From the NCBI GenBank assembly GCA_003054665.1, contig QAYY01000010.1, positions 186,001 to 250,000 on the forward strand: a stretch of 64,000 bases of DNA, given 5' to 3'. Positions 1 through 9,393 of this stretch are shown here, one piece after another. The notes beneath the pieces are model-generated. The model was not told where the DNA came from. It did no database searches and saw only the letters and a list, made by a program, of their open reading frames with translations. A program made the translations under genes and the position numbers. This DNA comes from Opitutaceae bacterium EW11. GTDB taxonomy: Bacteria; Verrucomicrobiota; Verrucomicrobiia; Opitutales; Opitutaceae. How positions within the stretch are numbered: the first letter of the stretch is position 1; each line of letters begins with the position of its first letter.

Positions 1-1
1 G

Positions 2-187
2 GGCACCGACGGCGGAATGCCGCAGACAGCCGGCGTGGTGTTCGACCACGCGCGCATCGGAGCCCAAGCGGTCGAGCAGGTGGTCAGCCTCATGCGCACC
101 AATCAGCGCGGGTTGCCCGCGACGGCTTCGTGCACCTACGTCCCGGCCTCCTGGCGAGATGGCGCCTCCGCGCCGGCCAAGGCATAA
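2..187 (+). CDS. LacI-family transcriptional regulator, C-terminal fragment
   Basis: The first reading frame is open from the window edge to a TAA at 185-187 and gives 61 residues, beginning GTDGGMPQTAGVVFDHARIG. The pattern of a valine-rich strand, then a helix of the type IGAQAVEQVVSLM, a short basic loop (RGLPA) and a final strand ending in a Trp-containing tail is the usual end of LacI/GalR regulators, whose periplasmic-binding-like domain senses a sugar ligand. The DNA-binding N-terminus lies outside the window, so the operator and ligand cannot be judged. The carbohydrate genes nearby would suit a sugar-responsive repressor, but this is inference from context. Confidence 0.6.
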   Translation, partial: GTDGGMPQTAGVVFDHARIGAQAVEQVVSLMRTNQRGLPATASCTYVPASWRDGASAPAKA

Positions 188-844
188 CCGGTATCAAGCG
201 GCAGTAGGCGTCGACTGCCGCTCAGAGCGCCGACGCACCCGTGAGGAAGACCGAAACCGTGGGGAAAACCGGCGGAGCTTCGCGCACGGCTCCTTCCTCT
301 GCACAGCTTGGGCTCTAACGAATGAGATGAGACTGCGTTGTACGCGCCTCTGGCCTGCTGTCGTCTCAGCCCGACCCATCCGTCTGCGTTTCGCCGGAAC
401 GCAGCCAGCCACAACCCCTCTCCTCTTTCGCGCCCCGTTACTGGCACGGCGCGGACTACACCAAGCTACGAGCCCTTAGCCCCGCCGGGATCGCACCGAT
501 TCGTGCATGCATTGAGTCTGTTTGGGGGCATGATGTTGGTGGTGGTGATCCCGGCGGAGGCGACAGGCACCGTGGTTGGTCGGCTGAGCGAGCGCCCACG
601 CCGCGCCCGTTTCGCGCCGCCTCGTTCATGCTGGCGATCGAACTCGCCGACCCGATCCACCGGTTCGGCTTCACTCCTGCTCAAGGAGAACTTCGGTATC
701 CGCTGGGCATCGACGGACCTACTTTTGCCAGATGCCTGCAAAACCCTAGATTCATCAGGCGTTTACAGGAATGTGACTGCCTGGCCGAGCGATGGCAGTT
801 AACAACGATCCATCCACTTCAACCAGAACCCGTTTTCCGCCATC
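188..844. other. long intergenic region, no gene recognised
   Basis: About 650 bp lie between the regulator end and the NHL gene. Several short open frames overlap here but none resembles a known protein or has steady third-position GC; the best, starting at 628, runs into the next gene in another frame. One structured feature is visible: an 11-bp perfect inverted repeat (CCGCCGGGATC at 482-492 against its complement at 547-557) separated by 54 bp. It could be a hairpin in a long 5' leader of the gene at 845 or chance. Nothing else is supported. Confidence 0.4.
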
Positions 845-2788
845 ATGGCCTGTGCCGTTCTTCACCGCTTTCGAGCGCCCCACTTCCTCTTTCTCGCGCT
901 TTTCTCATGTTGTGCCGCCGTTTCGGGAAACCTCTTCGGCCAGGAAGCAGCGTCCTGGTCCGTAAGCACCATCGCCGGTAGCGCCGGCCAGACCGGGACC
1001 GCCGACGCAAACGGCGCCGGCGCACGGTTCAATGGTCTTCGCGGGATCGCGGTTGATTCCGCGGGGCAGATTTTCGTGGCGGACACGTTCAACCACACGA
1101 TCCGAAAGGTGAATACGTCCGGCGACGTCACGACGTTCGCCGGTACTCCGGGCACCAGCGGCAGCGCCGACGGAACCGGCACGGCCGCGCAATTCGATTC
1201 CCCGGCGGGCCTGGCGATCGACGCCGCGGGCAATCTTTTCGTGGCCGACATGGTCAACCACACAATCCGCAAGATCACGCCGACGGGGGTCGTGACCACG
1301 CTCGCCGGCTCCGCCGGCAATCCGGGCAGCGACGACGGCACGGGCGCCTCGGCAAGATTCCAGAACCCGGTCGGCGTGGCCGTCGACGGAAGCGGGAACA
1401 TCTATGTGGCCGACAGCGGCAATTCCGTGATTCGCAAGGTAACCTCGGCCGGAACGGTTTCCACCCTCGCAGGCACCGCGGGCGAGACGGGGCCGACGGA
1501 CGGATCCGGCTCGCAAGCCCGTTTCTACAGCCCGTACGGCGTGGCCGTCGACGGCTCCGGCATCATCTACGTCGCCGACACCTTCAATCACACCATCCGC
1601 CAAATCTCCTCCTCCGGCGCGGTGACCACCTTGGCGGGTTCAGCCGGGCAAAGCGGCTTCGCGGACGCCACCGCCGGCAGCGCGCGTTTCTCCGGTCCGT
1701 CAGCCATCGCCGTGGACCTTTCGGGCAAGTTGTACGTGACCGAATCGGCCAACCACACGGTGCGCACCATCTCGAACGGATCGGTGCTCACGATCGCGGG
1801 CGCAGCGGGCAGCGATGGGAGCATCAATGGCGACGGCACGACGGCCCGCTTCAACGGACCGCAGGGAGTCGCCGTGTCGGCTTCCGGATCCGTATTCGTC
1901 AGCGATACGCTGAATTCGACCGTGAGAAAGCTCACGCGCTCGAGCACACCCACGCCGCCGCCAACACCTACGCCTGGCGGTGACGAAAACAGCTCCCGCC
2001 TCTCGAATCTATCCGTCCGGACGCGCTCCGGCACCGGAGACCAGACCCTGATCGCCGGTTTCATCATTTCGGGAACGGGTTCCAAGCAGCTCCTCATCCG
2101 GGGAACCGGTCCCACGCTCTCCAATTTCGGCGTCTCGTCCTATCTCGCCGATCCGAAGCTCGAGCTATATACCGGCTCCTCTCCGATCGCCTCGAACGAT
2201 TCATGGACGGCTTCCGCGAGCCGGACCGCCATCACGTCGGCAGGTGGCGACAAGCTCGGCGCGTACGCCGTCGACCCCAAAGACGCCATGCTCTGGTCCT
2301 CGCTGTCCTCCGGTCTCTACACGGCGCAGATCACCGGTTCGGGCGGCGGCGTGGCTCTGGTCGAAGTCTTCGACGAAGATGCCGCCGACGCGCCGACCAA
2401 GCTCACCAACGTCTCCGCACGCACTCAGGTCGGATCGGGCGAAAACATCCTGATCGCGGGCTTCATCATCAGCGGAAACTCGCCGATGCGCGTGATGATC
2501 CGCGCCTGCGGTCCCACCCTCTCCAACTTCGGCGTCAACGGTCTCCTGCAGGATCCCAAGCTCCAGCTTTTCCAGGGCACGACTCCCATCGCGGAAAACA
2601 ACAACTGGGGCACCGCTCAGAACCTCACCGAGATTCTCGCCGCCAACGGCAACAAGCTCGGCGAATACACCCTGAGCCCCAACGACGCCGTCCTGCTTGT
2701 CACGTTGCAGCCCGGTGCCTACACGGCTCAGGTCAGCGGAGTGAACGACACCACCGGGGTCGCGCTCGTCGAGGTCAACGCACTCTAG
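845..2788 (+). CDS. secreted NHL-repeat protein with two C-terminal beta-rich domains
   Basis: A 647-residue protein with an N-terminal hydrophobic signal (FLFLALFSCCAAVSG). Residues about 35-365 carry at least five copies of an NHL/SMP-30 type repeat, recognisable by strings such as GVAVDGSGNIYVADSGN and by TLAGSAG between blades, predicting a beta-propeller. A proline-threonine linker (TPPPTPTPGG) follows near residue 370. The rest is two copies of a module starting LSNLSVRT / LTNVSART and containing LIAGFIISG, a domain I associate with extracellular proteins of Verrucomicrobia. The function is unknown; NHL propellers usually bind proteins, sugars or RNA. The start at 845 is the first ATG before the signal peptide; no clear Shine-Dalgarno is seen. 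Confidence 0.8.
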   Translation: MACAVLHRFRAPHFLFLALFSCCAAVSGNLFGQEAASWSVSTIAGSAGQTGTADANGAGARFNGLRGIAVDSAGQIFVADTFNHTIRKVNTSGDVTTFAGTPGTSGSADGTGTAAQFDSPAGLAIDAAGNLFVADMVNHTIRKITPTGVVTTLAGSAGNPGSDDGTGASARFQNPVGVAVDGSGNIYVADSGNSVIRKVTSAGTVSTLAGTAGETGPTDGSGSQARFYSPYGVAVDGSGIIYVADTFNHTIRQISSSGAVTTLAGSAGQSGFADATAGSARFSGPSAIAVDLSGKLYVTESANHTVRTISNGSVLTIAGAAGSDGSINGDGTTARFNGPQGVAVSASGSVFVSDTLNSTVRKLTRSSTPTPPPTPTPGGDENSSRLSNLSVRTRSGTGDQTLIAGFIISGTGSKQLLIRGTGPTLSNFGVSSYLADPKLELYTGSSPIASNDSWTASASRTAITSAGGDKLGAYAVDPKDAMLWSSLSSGLYTAQITGSGGGVALVEVFDEDAADAPTKLTNVSARTQVGSGENILIAGFIISGNSPMRVMIRACGPTLSNFGVNGLLQDPKLQLFQGTTPIAENNNWGTAQNLTEILAANGNKLGEYTLSPNDAVLLVTLQPGAYTAQVSGVNDTTGVALVEVNAL

Positions 2789-2798
2789 AAAACACGGC

Positions 2799-2824
2799 GC
2801 CCCGGTCAGGCGATCGGCCGGGGC
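2799..2824. terminator. hairpin terminator between convergent genes
   Basis: GCCCCGG at 2799-2805 pairs with CCGGGGC at 2818-2824 across a 12-nt loop, 11 bp after the NHL gene stop and 19 bp before the stop of the convergent PEP-CTERM gene. The downstream sequence is not strongly T-rich, so it may act as a bidirectional stem-loop. Confidence 0.55.
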
Positions 2825-2842
2825 ACCTCTCCAACGCGCGAT

Positions 2843-3733
2843 TCATTTCCGGCGCCGAAATCGCTTCCACGCCGTCGCGGCGAGGAGCGCCAAGCCGGCA
2901 ATAACGCCGTAGGTCGACGGCTCCGGAACGGGCGTGAACGGCGACCCGTTCGCGTCAAAAAACTGGATGCCGAGAATCAGGTCGCTGAAATCTCCATCCG
3001 CGCCTCGGTCCAGGCGCCAGTCTTCGAACGCCACGAGGTAAGTCGACACGTCCGCGTACGCACCCAGCGCCGGCACCCAGGTGTTCACGAGCAGGGGCGA
3101 CTGCGACCAGCGCACGTTGCCCTCGCCGACGACGGGTGAGCTGTTGCCGGGGTTGAAAGCGGTGTAGACGCCTCCGTTTTCGGTGGGCGGAGGAGGATGG
3201 GCGGGGCTGAAGCTGTCGGTCGCGTTCAGCCAGAAATCGAAACTCGCCGCCTCGCCGGGTGCGAGGCGCCCATCAACATGGTATCCGAACGAAACCATCG
3301 CCGGCGGAAGCGCCTGCACGTCCGCTAGAACGGTGTAGGATTCGCCCTCCGGCGCGAGCGGCGTGGACGAGTAGGTGTATCCGAAATCGTCGTACCATCC
3401 GGCGGTTTCTCCGGTAAAGATCGCCCGGATCGAACCTCCGCCGGCGTCGATCGAACTCCTGGCCGCCTGCACCGGAACGGGCGCCGTCGGCGCCCAATGC
3501 AGTCCCAGCACGGAGTCCGGGTTCCCGGGCGACGGTCCTGCGGTCTCGTCCGAAGCGGCGCGGTAGGCCCCGAGTGTCGCGGGATTCTCCCAATGCGACG
3601 AACCGGCATTGGGGCCAAGGGACGCGAGAGTCACTCCGTCGGCGGTAGACGGCGGGGGCAAGGTGCTGAGCTGGGCGGAAAGCGTTCCGCCCGCGAGGGT
3701 GAATGCGGCGATGAGCGACTTGAGCGTTTTCAT
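2843..3733 (-). CDS. PEP-CTERM sorting domain protein
   Basis: A 296-residue protein with a signal peptide at the N-terminus (MKTLKSLIAAFTLAGGTLSA). The C-terminus is a textbook PEP-CTERM tail: VPEPSTYG, a hydrophobic stretch (VIAGLALLAATAW) and a basic end (KRFRRRK). In this family the tail is processed by an exosortase (EpsH-like) and the protein is delivered to the surface or exopolysaccharide layer. The body between is beta-rich and has no domain I can name. No exosortase gene is in the window, so it must lie elsewhere. The gene is convergent with the NHL protein gene and shares its terminator region. Confidence 0.85.
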   Translation of the reverse strand: MKTLKSLIAAFTLAGGTLSAQLSTLPPPSTADGVTLASLGPNAGSSHWENPATLGAYRAASDETAGPSPGNPDSVLGLHWAPTAPVPVQAARSSIDAGGGSIRAIFTGETAGWYDDFGYTYSSTPLAPEGESYTVLADVQALPPAMVSFGYHVDGRLAPGEAASFDFWLNATDSFSPAHPPPPTENGGVYTAFNPGNSSPVVGEGNVRWSQSPLLVNTWVPALGAYADVSTYLVAFEDWRLDRGADGDFSDLILGIQFFDANGSPFTPVPEPSTYGVIAGLALLAATAWKRFRRRK

Positions 3734-4038
3734 TTGTAGTCTGTCGGCCTGCCCCGTCCGTGAGGCGTTCTCGTCGACGCCGCCAGCATAGCGGAAGGAA
3801 TCGACAGCCTGTATCCGCTATTTGGATTAGCTTGGGCGGGAACGCCGTCACCAATTCTGCGTGGGGCTATCCCCAACGGGGCGCCCCACCCTCGGCGGCG
3901 GATGGATGCGACCGGGAAATCCTCCACGCCGCCCGGTGCCACGAGGGTTTGATCGTGCGGAGTGCGGAGCGGAGATGTGCATTCCCATCACCAGTCCCGA
4001 CGCCGTCCCCTCCCAACTCCCGGTCAAGGAGCCGCGGT
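3734..4038. other. intergenic region with a hairpin
   Basis: No gene is supported here. It holds the upstream region of the PEP-CTERM gene and the downstream region of the minus-strand gene ending at 4039. GTGGGGC at 3861-3867 pairs with GCCCCAC at 3883-3889, a 7-bp stem that could end transcription of the 4039-4677 gene, but no T run follows on the minus strand. Confidence 0.3.
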
Positions 4039-4677
4039 TCAGTCGGCCCGCAGGTCCAAGCGCGTGCCCTTCCAACTCGCCGGCTCGAGCCGCGGCGGCC
4101 GTTTGCCGCGCAGCACCGCACCCTCCACGGGGCGGTATTCGAGTTCGCGGCGGTCCCGCACGCACCGGAGGAGCAGGCCTCCCCTGCTCATGTCGCCCCG
4201 GCCGACGAACTCCCTGGGGAAACGCAGGCGGCCGCCGAAACACTCCAAAAGCACGTTCACATATTTGCCCGTGCCAATGCTTCCGAGCAGCACAAACTCG
4301 CATTCCTCCTGCCGGGCAAGCCGGCGCCCCGTCTTGAGCAGCGGGCCCCGATAGCGTTCGTCCGCTTCGTCGATGGGCACCGCGCCGAATTGGCGGAGTT
4401 CCTCGAGCGTGGTGGGGGCATCCAGCGGCACCAAACCCCGATTGGGCGTAATGACCCAGGCTCCCGTTTCTCCGGCGGGTGGATCGGCGAAGGTCTCGGC
4501 ATACGCGCGTTTCCCCCGGAAATAGAGTCCGCTGAGAAACCCGAAAATCTCGCCGAGCGGGCGGGCGTCGCCGCGTTGCAGCGCCTGCGCCAACGCGAAC
4601 GACGCCCGGGGATTCGTCAGCAACGCCGCCCGTTTTCCGCCCGCCCTGGCCGGCGACAAGAGGAAGATTCGGTGCAT
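4039..4677 (-). CDS. conserved protein of unknown function
   Basis: A 212-residue protein beginning MHRIFLLSPARAGGKRAALL. The frame continues upstream to 4710, but this Met sits at the start of the recognisable sequence. I do not recognise a characterised domain. It looks like a soluble alpha/beta protein, with a conserved-looking basic core (LTNPRASFALAQAL) and motifs such as GRGDMSRGG near the C-terminus. Coding is supported by steady GC bias at third positions and by a sensible composition, unlike the overlapping frames. No operon partner: the neighbour upstream is divergent (cytochrome) and downstream is the PEP-CTERM gene 305 bp away. Confidence 0.6.
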   Translation of the reverse strand: MHRIFLLSPARAGGKRAALLTNPRASFALAQALQRGDARPLGEIFGFLSGLYFRGKRAYAETFADPPAGETGAWVITPNRGLVPLDAPTTLEELRQFGAVPIDEADERYRGPLLKTGRRLARQEECEFVLLGSIGTGKYVNVLLECFGGRLRFPREFVGRGDMSRGGLLLRCVRDRRELEYRPVEGAVLRGKRPPRLEPASWKGTRLDLRAD

Positions 4678-4933
4678 GGGCCAGCCTACCGGAGCCCTTC
4701 GCCTCCGCAACCAACGCCGCTCTCCGCCGGTTTCGGTTAGCCGCCGGGCGTAGTGTGCCCCCGGTTACACAAACGTTATCCGAGGGATTACGCAGGTTTA
4801 TTTCCCCCCGGCGCGACCGGCGCCCGCTTGCTGCACCTGCCGGCCCTGCTAGTCCTTTGCCATGGCTACGGCGACGACCGCCCCATCTCGCAGGCCCGAC
4901 CGGGTGACTCCGCGCACTGGGCGGCTCCGTGGA

Positions 4934-7096
4934 ATGCGGTGCCTCGCTCCGCTCGCCTCGATCCTCGTCGCTTGCTGCGCATGGGCGGCGGATCCCAAGC
5001 CGAATTCCGATGCGAGCTGCCTGGACTGCCACTCGGACAACACGCTGACGATGGAGCGGGACGGAAAGGCCGTCAGTCTCTTCGTCGAAGGTCAAGTCGT
5101 CGGGAAATCCGCGCACAAGAGCCTCGCGTGCATCGATTGCCACGAAGGTTTCGACGACCAGTCGACGCCCCACAAAAAGCCGATGACGCGGGTCGACTGC
5201 GCGTCCTGCCACGAGGACACCGCCAAAACTCACGTTTTCCACGTGCGCCTCGGCAGGGATCCAGTGCCGGCCGCGAGGGACACGAATTGCGTCGGCTGCC
5301 ATGGTGGCCACGACGCCGTGCCGGTGGATTCTCCGAAATTCAAGTTCGGCCGGGCGGTGCAGGCGTCGGGCTGCGGGAGCTGCCACCAGAAGGCGGAGAG
5401 CGCGTTCGTTGCGTCCGCGCACGGTCGGGTTTTCAAACCGAACGACAAGAACACGCCCACCTGCCTGACCTGCCACGAAAAACCGGTGGCGCACGCCCGA
5501 GGCGAGTTGCGGAATCGCGAGCAGAAACTCGCCGAGATCAAGCTCTGCGAATCGTGCCACGTGAACAACGACGGCGTCGCGGGGCAGGCGCTGCGCGGGC
5601 AGCACTTCGTCGCGTCCTTCGACCAGAGCGTCCACGGCGCGGCGCTGAAGGCCGGCAAGGCCGAGGCGGCGAACTGCGTGGACTGCCACGGCGCCCACAC
5701 GATGGACCGCGCCTTTGTCAGCGGCACGCGGATGAACAAGCAGCTGCAGCCGCAAACGTGCGGGAAATGCCACGAGGAGATCGCGGCGGAGTTCGACGGC
5801 AGCGTGCACGCCGCCGCGCTGCGCAAAGGCAATTTCGATTCCCCCGCCTGCACCGACTGCCATGGCGAGCACGAGATTCGCGGGCCCAAGGATCCGTCGT
5901 CGCCGGTGAACGCCCGCAACGTCGCCCAGCAAGTCTGCGCGACGTGCCACGCATCGCTCCGGTTGAGCCAGAAATACGGCCTCGCGAGCCACGCCTTTCA
6001 GACTTTCGCCGACAGCTATCACGGTCTCGCCGTCCGGGGCGGGGGCGTCGAGGTGGTCAACTGCGCGAGCTGCCACAGCTCCCATGGCATCAAGTCGCAC
6101 CTCGATCCGACATCGACCGTTCACAAGTCGAATCTGATCCAGACCTGCGGACAGTGTCATCCCGGAGCCAATACACGGTTCACCGTGGGTTCGGTCCACG
6201 TCAGCGCCGAGGCGCCCGACGGCAAAGCGGGCAACAACCCGATCCTGCACATCATCGCGACCGTCTATGTTCTCCTGATCGGGGTCGTGGTCGGCGGGAT
6301 GTTCGTCCACAACGCTCTGGATCTGGTGAAGAAGATCCGCCGCAAGCTCGCGATCCAGCGCGGCGACATCATCGAGCATCCCGTCGAACATCGTTTGTAC
6401 CTCCGGATGACCGTGCACGAGCGCTGCCAGCACGCGGCGCTCGTCATCAGCTTCTTCCTCCTTGTAGTCACGGGCTTCATGCTGCGGTACCCGGAGGCTT
6501 GGTGGGTGATCGGCATCCGCAACCTGAGCCATCACGCCTTCGAGTGGCGCAGCCTGATCCATCGCGTCGCCGGCGTCACCCTGATCGCCGCAGGCCTCTG
6601 GCATACGTGGTACCTCGCTTTCACCCTTCCGGGACGCGCACTCTTCCGGGACTTGCTGCCCCGCTGGCGCGATGTGACCGACCCGTGGAAGGTCCTGCGC
6701 TACAACCTCGGCTTGGCGAAGGACAAGCCGGAGTTCCCGCGCTTCTGCTATATCGAGAAGGCCGAGTACTGGGCCCTCGTGTGGGGAACGCTGCTCATGG
6801 GCGTGACCGGAGCGATCCTCTGGTTCGAAAACACCTCGATGGGGCTGATGACGAAGCTCGGCTACGATATTTCGCGCACGATCCACTTCTACGAGGCGGT
6901 CCTCGCCACCCTGGCCATCGTCGTCTGGCACTTCTACTTCGTGATCTTCAATCCCGACGTCTACCCGATGAACCTTTCCTGGCTCACTGGGCGCATGTCG
7001 GAAAAGGAGATGGAAGAAGAACACCCGCTCGAGTTGAAGCGCCTGAAGGAACTCGAAGCCAAGAACCAGAAGCCGCAGCCTCCGGCCGCTCCCTGA
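4934..7096 (+). CDS. membrane multihaem cytochrome c (13 CXXCH) fused to cytochrome b domain
   Basis: A 720-residue protein. The start at 4934 is chosen because it begins a signal peptide (MRCLAPLASILVACCAWA); the frame is open further upstream. Between about residues 25 and 405 there are 13 CXXCH haem c motifs (for example CLDCH, CIDCH, CASCH, CVGCH, CGSCH), many followed by histidines that could be second ligands. The C-terminal part has hydrophobic segments carrying histidines (HRVAGVTLIAAGLWHTWYL, VLATLAIVVWHFYF) as in cytochrome b561/NiFe-hydrogenase b-type subunits. Such fusions pass electrons between the quinone pool and periplasmic acceptors or donors; the exact partner cannot be told. 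It stands alone, followed by a regulator gene. Confidence 0.85.
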   Translation: MRCLAPLASILVACCAWAADPKPNSDASCLDCHSDNTLTMERDGKAVSLFVEGQVVGKSAHKSLACIDCHEGFDDQSTPHKKPMTRVDCASCHEDTAKTHVFHVRLGRDPVPAARDTNCVGCHGGHDAVPVDSPKFKFGRAVQASGCGSCHQKAESAFVASAHGRVFKPNDKNTPTCLTCHEKPVAHARGELRNREQKLAEIKLCESCHVNNDGVAGQALRGQHFVASFDQSVHGAALKAGKAEAANCVDCHGAHTMDRAFVSGTRMNKQLQPQTCGKCHEEIAAEFDGSVHAAALRKGNFDSPACTDCHGEHEIRGPKDPSSPVNARNVAQQVCATCHASLRLSQKYGLASHAFQTFADSYHGLAVRGGGVEVVNCASCHSSHGIKSHLDPTSTVHKSNLIQTCGQCHPGANTRFTVGSVHVSAEAPDGKAGNNPILHIIATVYVLLIGVVVGGMFVHNALDLVKKIRRKLAIQRGDIIEHPVEHRLYLRMTVHERCQHAALVISFFLLVVTGFMLRYPEAWWVIGIRNLSHHAFEWRSLIHRVAGVTLIAAGLWHTWYLAFTLPGRALFRDLLPRWRDVTDPWKVLRYNLGLAKDKPEFPRFCYIEKAEYWALVWGTLLMGVTGAILWFENTSMGLMTKLGYDISRTIHFYEAVLATLAIVVWHFYFVIFNPDVYPMNLSWLTGRMSEKEMEEEHPLELKRLKELEAKNQKPQPPAAP

Positions 7097-7238
7097 TCGC
7101 GTACGCAATGCCGCGATTGCTCCGCTTGCACGCGCCGCACGGGAGAGAACCGGGATGGACAGCCCCGCCGCGTCTGCCACAATTCCGACACGCTCTCCCG
7201 CCCAGCCCCGCGCCCTCGCGCCCGGCCCCAAAACTCGC

Positions 7239-8153
7239 ATGAGCTCTCGCATTCTACCGGCCGTCTCACGGCTCCTGATCGTCGACGACAACGCGGACAT
7301 TCACCGCGATTTCCGGAAGATCCTCATCCGCACGCCGGATGAGATCGAGACGCGCGAGATGGAGCAGGTGATCTTCGGCAAGGCGCCGAATCCCGACGAC
7401 GAGCCGCCGATTTACGAAATCGACAGCGCCTACCAGGGCGAAGAAGCGGTCGAGCTGCTCAAGGTCGCCCGCGACGCCGGCAAACCTTACGCCCTCGCGT
7501 ACGTAGACATGCGCATGCCGCCAGGTCTGGACGGCATCGCAACGATCCAGCGGCTCTGGCAGGTGGACCGCGGTCTTCAGGTCGTGATGTGCTCCGCGTT
7601 CTCCGACTACAGCTGGGCGCAGATCCTGGAAAAACTCGGGCGCACCGACCAACTCGTCATCCTGCGGAAACCTTTCGACCCGATCGAAGTGATGCAGCTC
7701 ACCCAGGCGCTTACCGACAAGTGGGCGCTCGAGCAGAAGGTCCTAAAGTACGTCGAGGATCTGGAGAACATGGTGGCCGAGCGCGCCCACGAACTCCTCG
7801 AGCGAAAGCAGATGTTCGAGTTCATCCTCGAAAGCGTCACCGATGTCATCGCGATCGTGGATGAACACGGGCATCCTCACTACACGAGCCCTTCGTACGC
7901 AGCGACGCTTGGATACAAGCCTTCCGAACTCGCCGGGCGCACGACCCTGCTGGCCGACCCCGCGGACCGCTCCAAGATCGACGCCGTGTTCCGCCAGGTC
8001 GTGCAGACGCGCAACCCCTGCTCTCTTCGCTACCGTGCTCCTCACCGCGACGGCACCCTCCATATCCTGGAGGGGACGGTGCGTTTGGTGGAACTGGGCG
8101 ACGACGGACCGACGCAGCTCAGCCTGGTGATGCGCGACGTCGGCCATCGGTGA
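7239..8153 (+). CDS. response regulator with C-terminal PAS domain
   Basis: A 304-residue protein from the ATG at 7239 ([18 protein letters not shown]); an in-frame upstream ATG at 7155 lies before a proline-rich stretch and seems less likely. The N-terminal receiver domain has the acidic pair in IVDDN, the phosphoacceptor Asp at residue 90 ([12 protein letters not shown]) and the conserved Lys in RKPFDP. It contains a longer than usual insertion after the first helix (around [12 protein letters not shown]). A helical linker is followed by a PAS domain ([20 protein letters not shown]). There is no output domain such as GGDEF or HTH, so it probably relays a signal through protein contacts, perhaps to a kinase elsewhere. 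The upstream cytochrome gene ends 142 bp earlier on the same strand. Confidence 0.8.
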   Translation: MSSRILPAVSRLLIVDDNADIHRDFRKILIRTPDEIETREMEQVIFGKAPNPDDEPPIYEIDSAYQGEEAVELLKVARDAGKPYALAYVDMRMPPGLDGIATIQRLWQVDRGLQVVMCSAFSDYSWAQILEKLGRTDQLVILRKPFDPIEVMQLTQALTDKWALEQKVLKYVEDLENMVAERAHELLERKQMFEFILESVTDVIAIVDEHGHPHYTSPSYAATLGYKPSELAGRTTLLADPADRSKIDAVFRQVVQTRNPCSLRYRAPHRDGTLHILEGTVRLVELGDDGPTQLSLVMRDVGHR

Positions 8154-8248
8154 CGCGCCCCGAATTCGATCGGGGGCCGGACGGATTTGGCCAATCGCAG
8201 GCGAACTCCCCGTTTGCGCTGCGGCAGAAAACTTTCGATGGTGCGGCC

Positions 8249-9064
8249 ATGCCCCTGACCGTTCGCTTCCTTATTGCCGCGGTGCTCGTCTGCCTCGTCG
8301 GTCGGCTCCAAGCGTCGGAACCTTCGACTCGCCTGCACATGATCGGCGACTCGACGATGGCGGACAAACCCGTCTGGCCCGCGCAGCCGGAGCGCGGATG
8401 GGGGCAGCTCCTTCCGATCTATTTCAAGGATCCGGCCGCGGTGGTGAACTACGCGATGAACGGACGAAGCACGAAAAGCTTCATCGACGAAGGCCGCTGG
8501 GAAACGGTTCGAAAGGCGCTCCGGCCGGGCGACTGGCTGATCGTCGAGTTCGGCCACAACGACGAGAAAAAGGAGAAACCCGCGGTGTATGCCGCCGCGG
8601 ATACGACCTTCCGCGAGAACCTGCGGCGGTTCATCCGCGAAGCGCGGGATGCACGGGCAAACCCCATCCTGGCGACGCCCATCGCGCGCCGGAAGTTCGA
8701 CGCGGCCGGGAAACCGGTCGACACGCACGGCGATTATCCGGCCGCCGTCCGCGCGGTCGCCGTGGAGGAAAAGGTTCCGCTGCTCGAGTTGACGACCCTG
8801 TCCGCCGAGATGCTTGCGGGATATGGTCCCGAGCGGTCGAAACAACTCTATCTTTGGATCCAGTCCGGCGAATACGCTTCGCTTCCGAAAGGCCGCGAAG
8901 ACGACACCCATCTTTCGGCCGTCGGAGCGTCCCGCATCGCGGAACTCGCGATTGGCGAGTTTCAACGCCTCGGACTGCCGCTGGCCGACTGGGTGAAATC
9001 GAAACCGTCGGCCGCCGCCACGAAAACCGAAAAGCCCGCGCCCACTCCGGCGGGCTCGCCGTAA
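8249..9064 (+). CDS. rhamnogalacturonan acetylesterase-like SGNH hydrolase (CE12 type)
   Basis: A 271-residue secreted enzyme. The ATG at 8249 starts a signal peptide ([20 protein letters not shown]). SGNH blocks are visible: GDST around the nucleophile Ser (MIGDSTMAD), the block II region [12 protein letters not shown], block [12 protein letters not shown] and the catalytic Asp-His pair in [10 protein letters not shown] near the end. This arrangement is typical of CE12 esterases (RhgT/YesT) that remove acetyl groups from pectin-derived rhamnogalacturonan. Substrate assignment is by family resemblance. It lies 17 bp upstream of a small monooxygenase gene on the same strand and may be cotranscribed with it. 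Confidence 0.8.
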   Translation: MPLTVRFLIAAVLVCLVGRLQASEPSTRLHMIGDSTMADKPVWPAQPERGWGQLLPIYFKDPAAVVNYAMNGRSTKSFIDEGRWETVRKALRPGDWLIVEFGHNDEKKEKPAVYAAADTTFRENLRRFIREARDARANPILATPIARRKFDAAGKPVDTHGDYPAAVRAVAVEEKVPLLELTTLSAEMLAGYGPERSKQLYLWIQSGEYASLPKGREDDTHLSAVGASRIAELAIGEFQRLGLPLADWVKSKPSAAATKTEKPAPTPAGSP

Positions 9065-9081
9065 ACGTCACCCACTCCGCC

Positions 9082-9387
9082 ATGCTGATCGTTCATGTTC
9101 ACGTGCAGGTGAAGCCCGAGTTCGTCGAGGCCTTCAAAACCGCCACCGTCGCCAATGCCTCCGCCAGCGTTCGCGAGCCGGGCATCGCCCGGTTCGATGT
9201 CTGCCAGCAGGCAGACGATCCCACCCGTTTTGTCCTGGTGGAAGTCTACCGGAACGCCGCCGCTCCGGCCGCGCACAAGGAAACCGCACATTACGCCGCC
9301 TGGCGCGATGCCGTGGCTCCGATGATGGCGACGCCGCGGACCAGCGTGAGATTTGGAAACGTCTTCCCCGCCGACACCGGTTGGTGA
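9082..9387 (+). CDS. antibiotic biosynthesis monooxygenase (ABM) family protein
   Basis: A 101-residue protein starting [19 protein letters not shown], the standard first strand and helix of the ABM dimeric alpha-beta barrel. The ends fit the family: FVLVEVYRN in the middle and HYAAWRDAV in the last helix. The family includes quinol monooxygenases (YgiN), heme-degrading proteins and LsrG, so the reaction cannot be fixed from sequence alone. It is followed after only 6 bp by the iron-containing alcohol dehydrogenase gene, so the two are probably translated from one message and act on related small carbonyl or quinone compounds. That functional link is inference. Confidence 0.75.
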   Translation: MLIVHVHVQVKPEFVEAFKTATVANASASVREPGIARFDVCQQADDPTRFVLVEVYRNAAAPAAHKETAHYAAWRDAVAPMMATPRTSVRFGNVFPADTGW

Positions 9388-9393
9388 TCCAGC

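Noticed and set aside
11-844. tRNA or small RNA genes in the first gap
   Set aside because: No cloverleaf or TPsiC-like arm was found; only one inverted repeat with a long loop.
628-981. Small protein-coding gene before the NHL protein
   Set aside because: It overlaps the signal-peptide part of the NHL gene in another frame, and codon bias fades over its second half.
3848-7300. A 1150-codon minus-strand frame across the cytochrome gene
   Set aside because: It is the antisense of a gene with 13 clear haem motifs and has an Arg/Gly-rich, unnatural composition. High GC keeps such shadow frames open.
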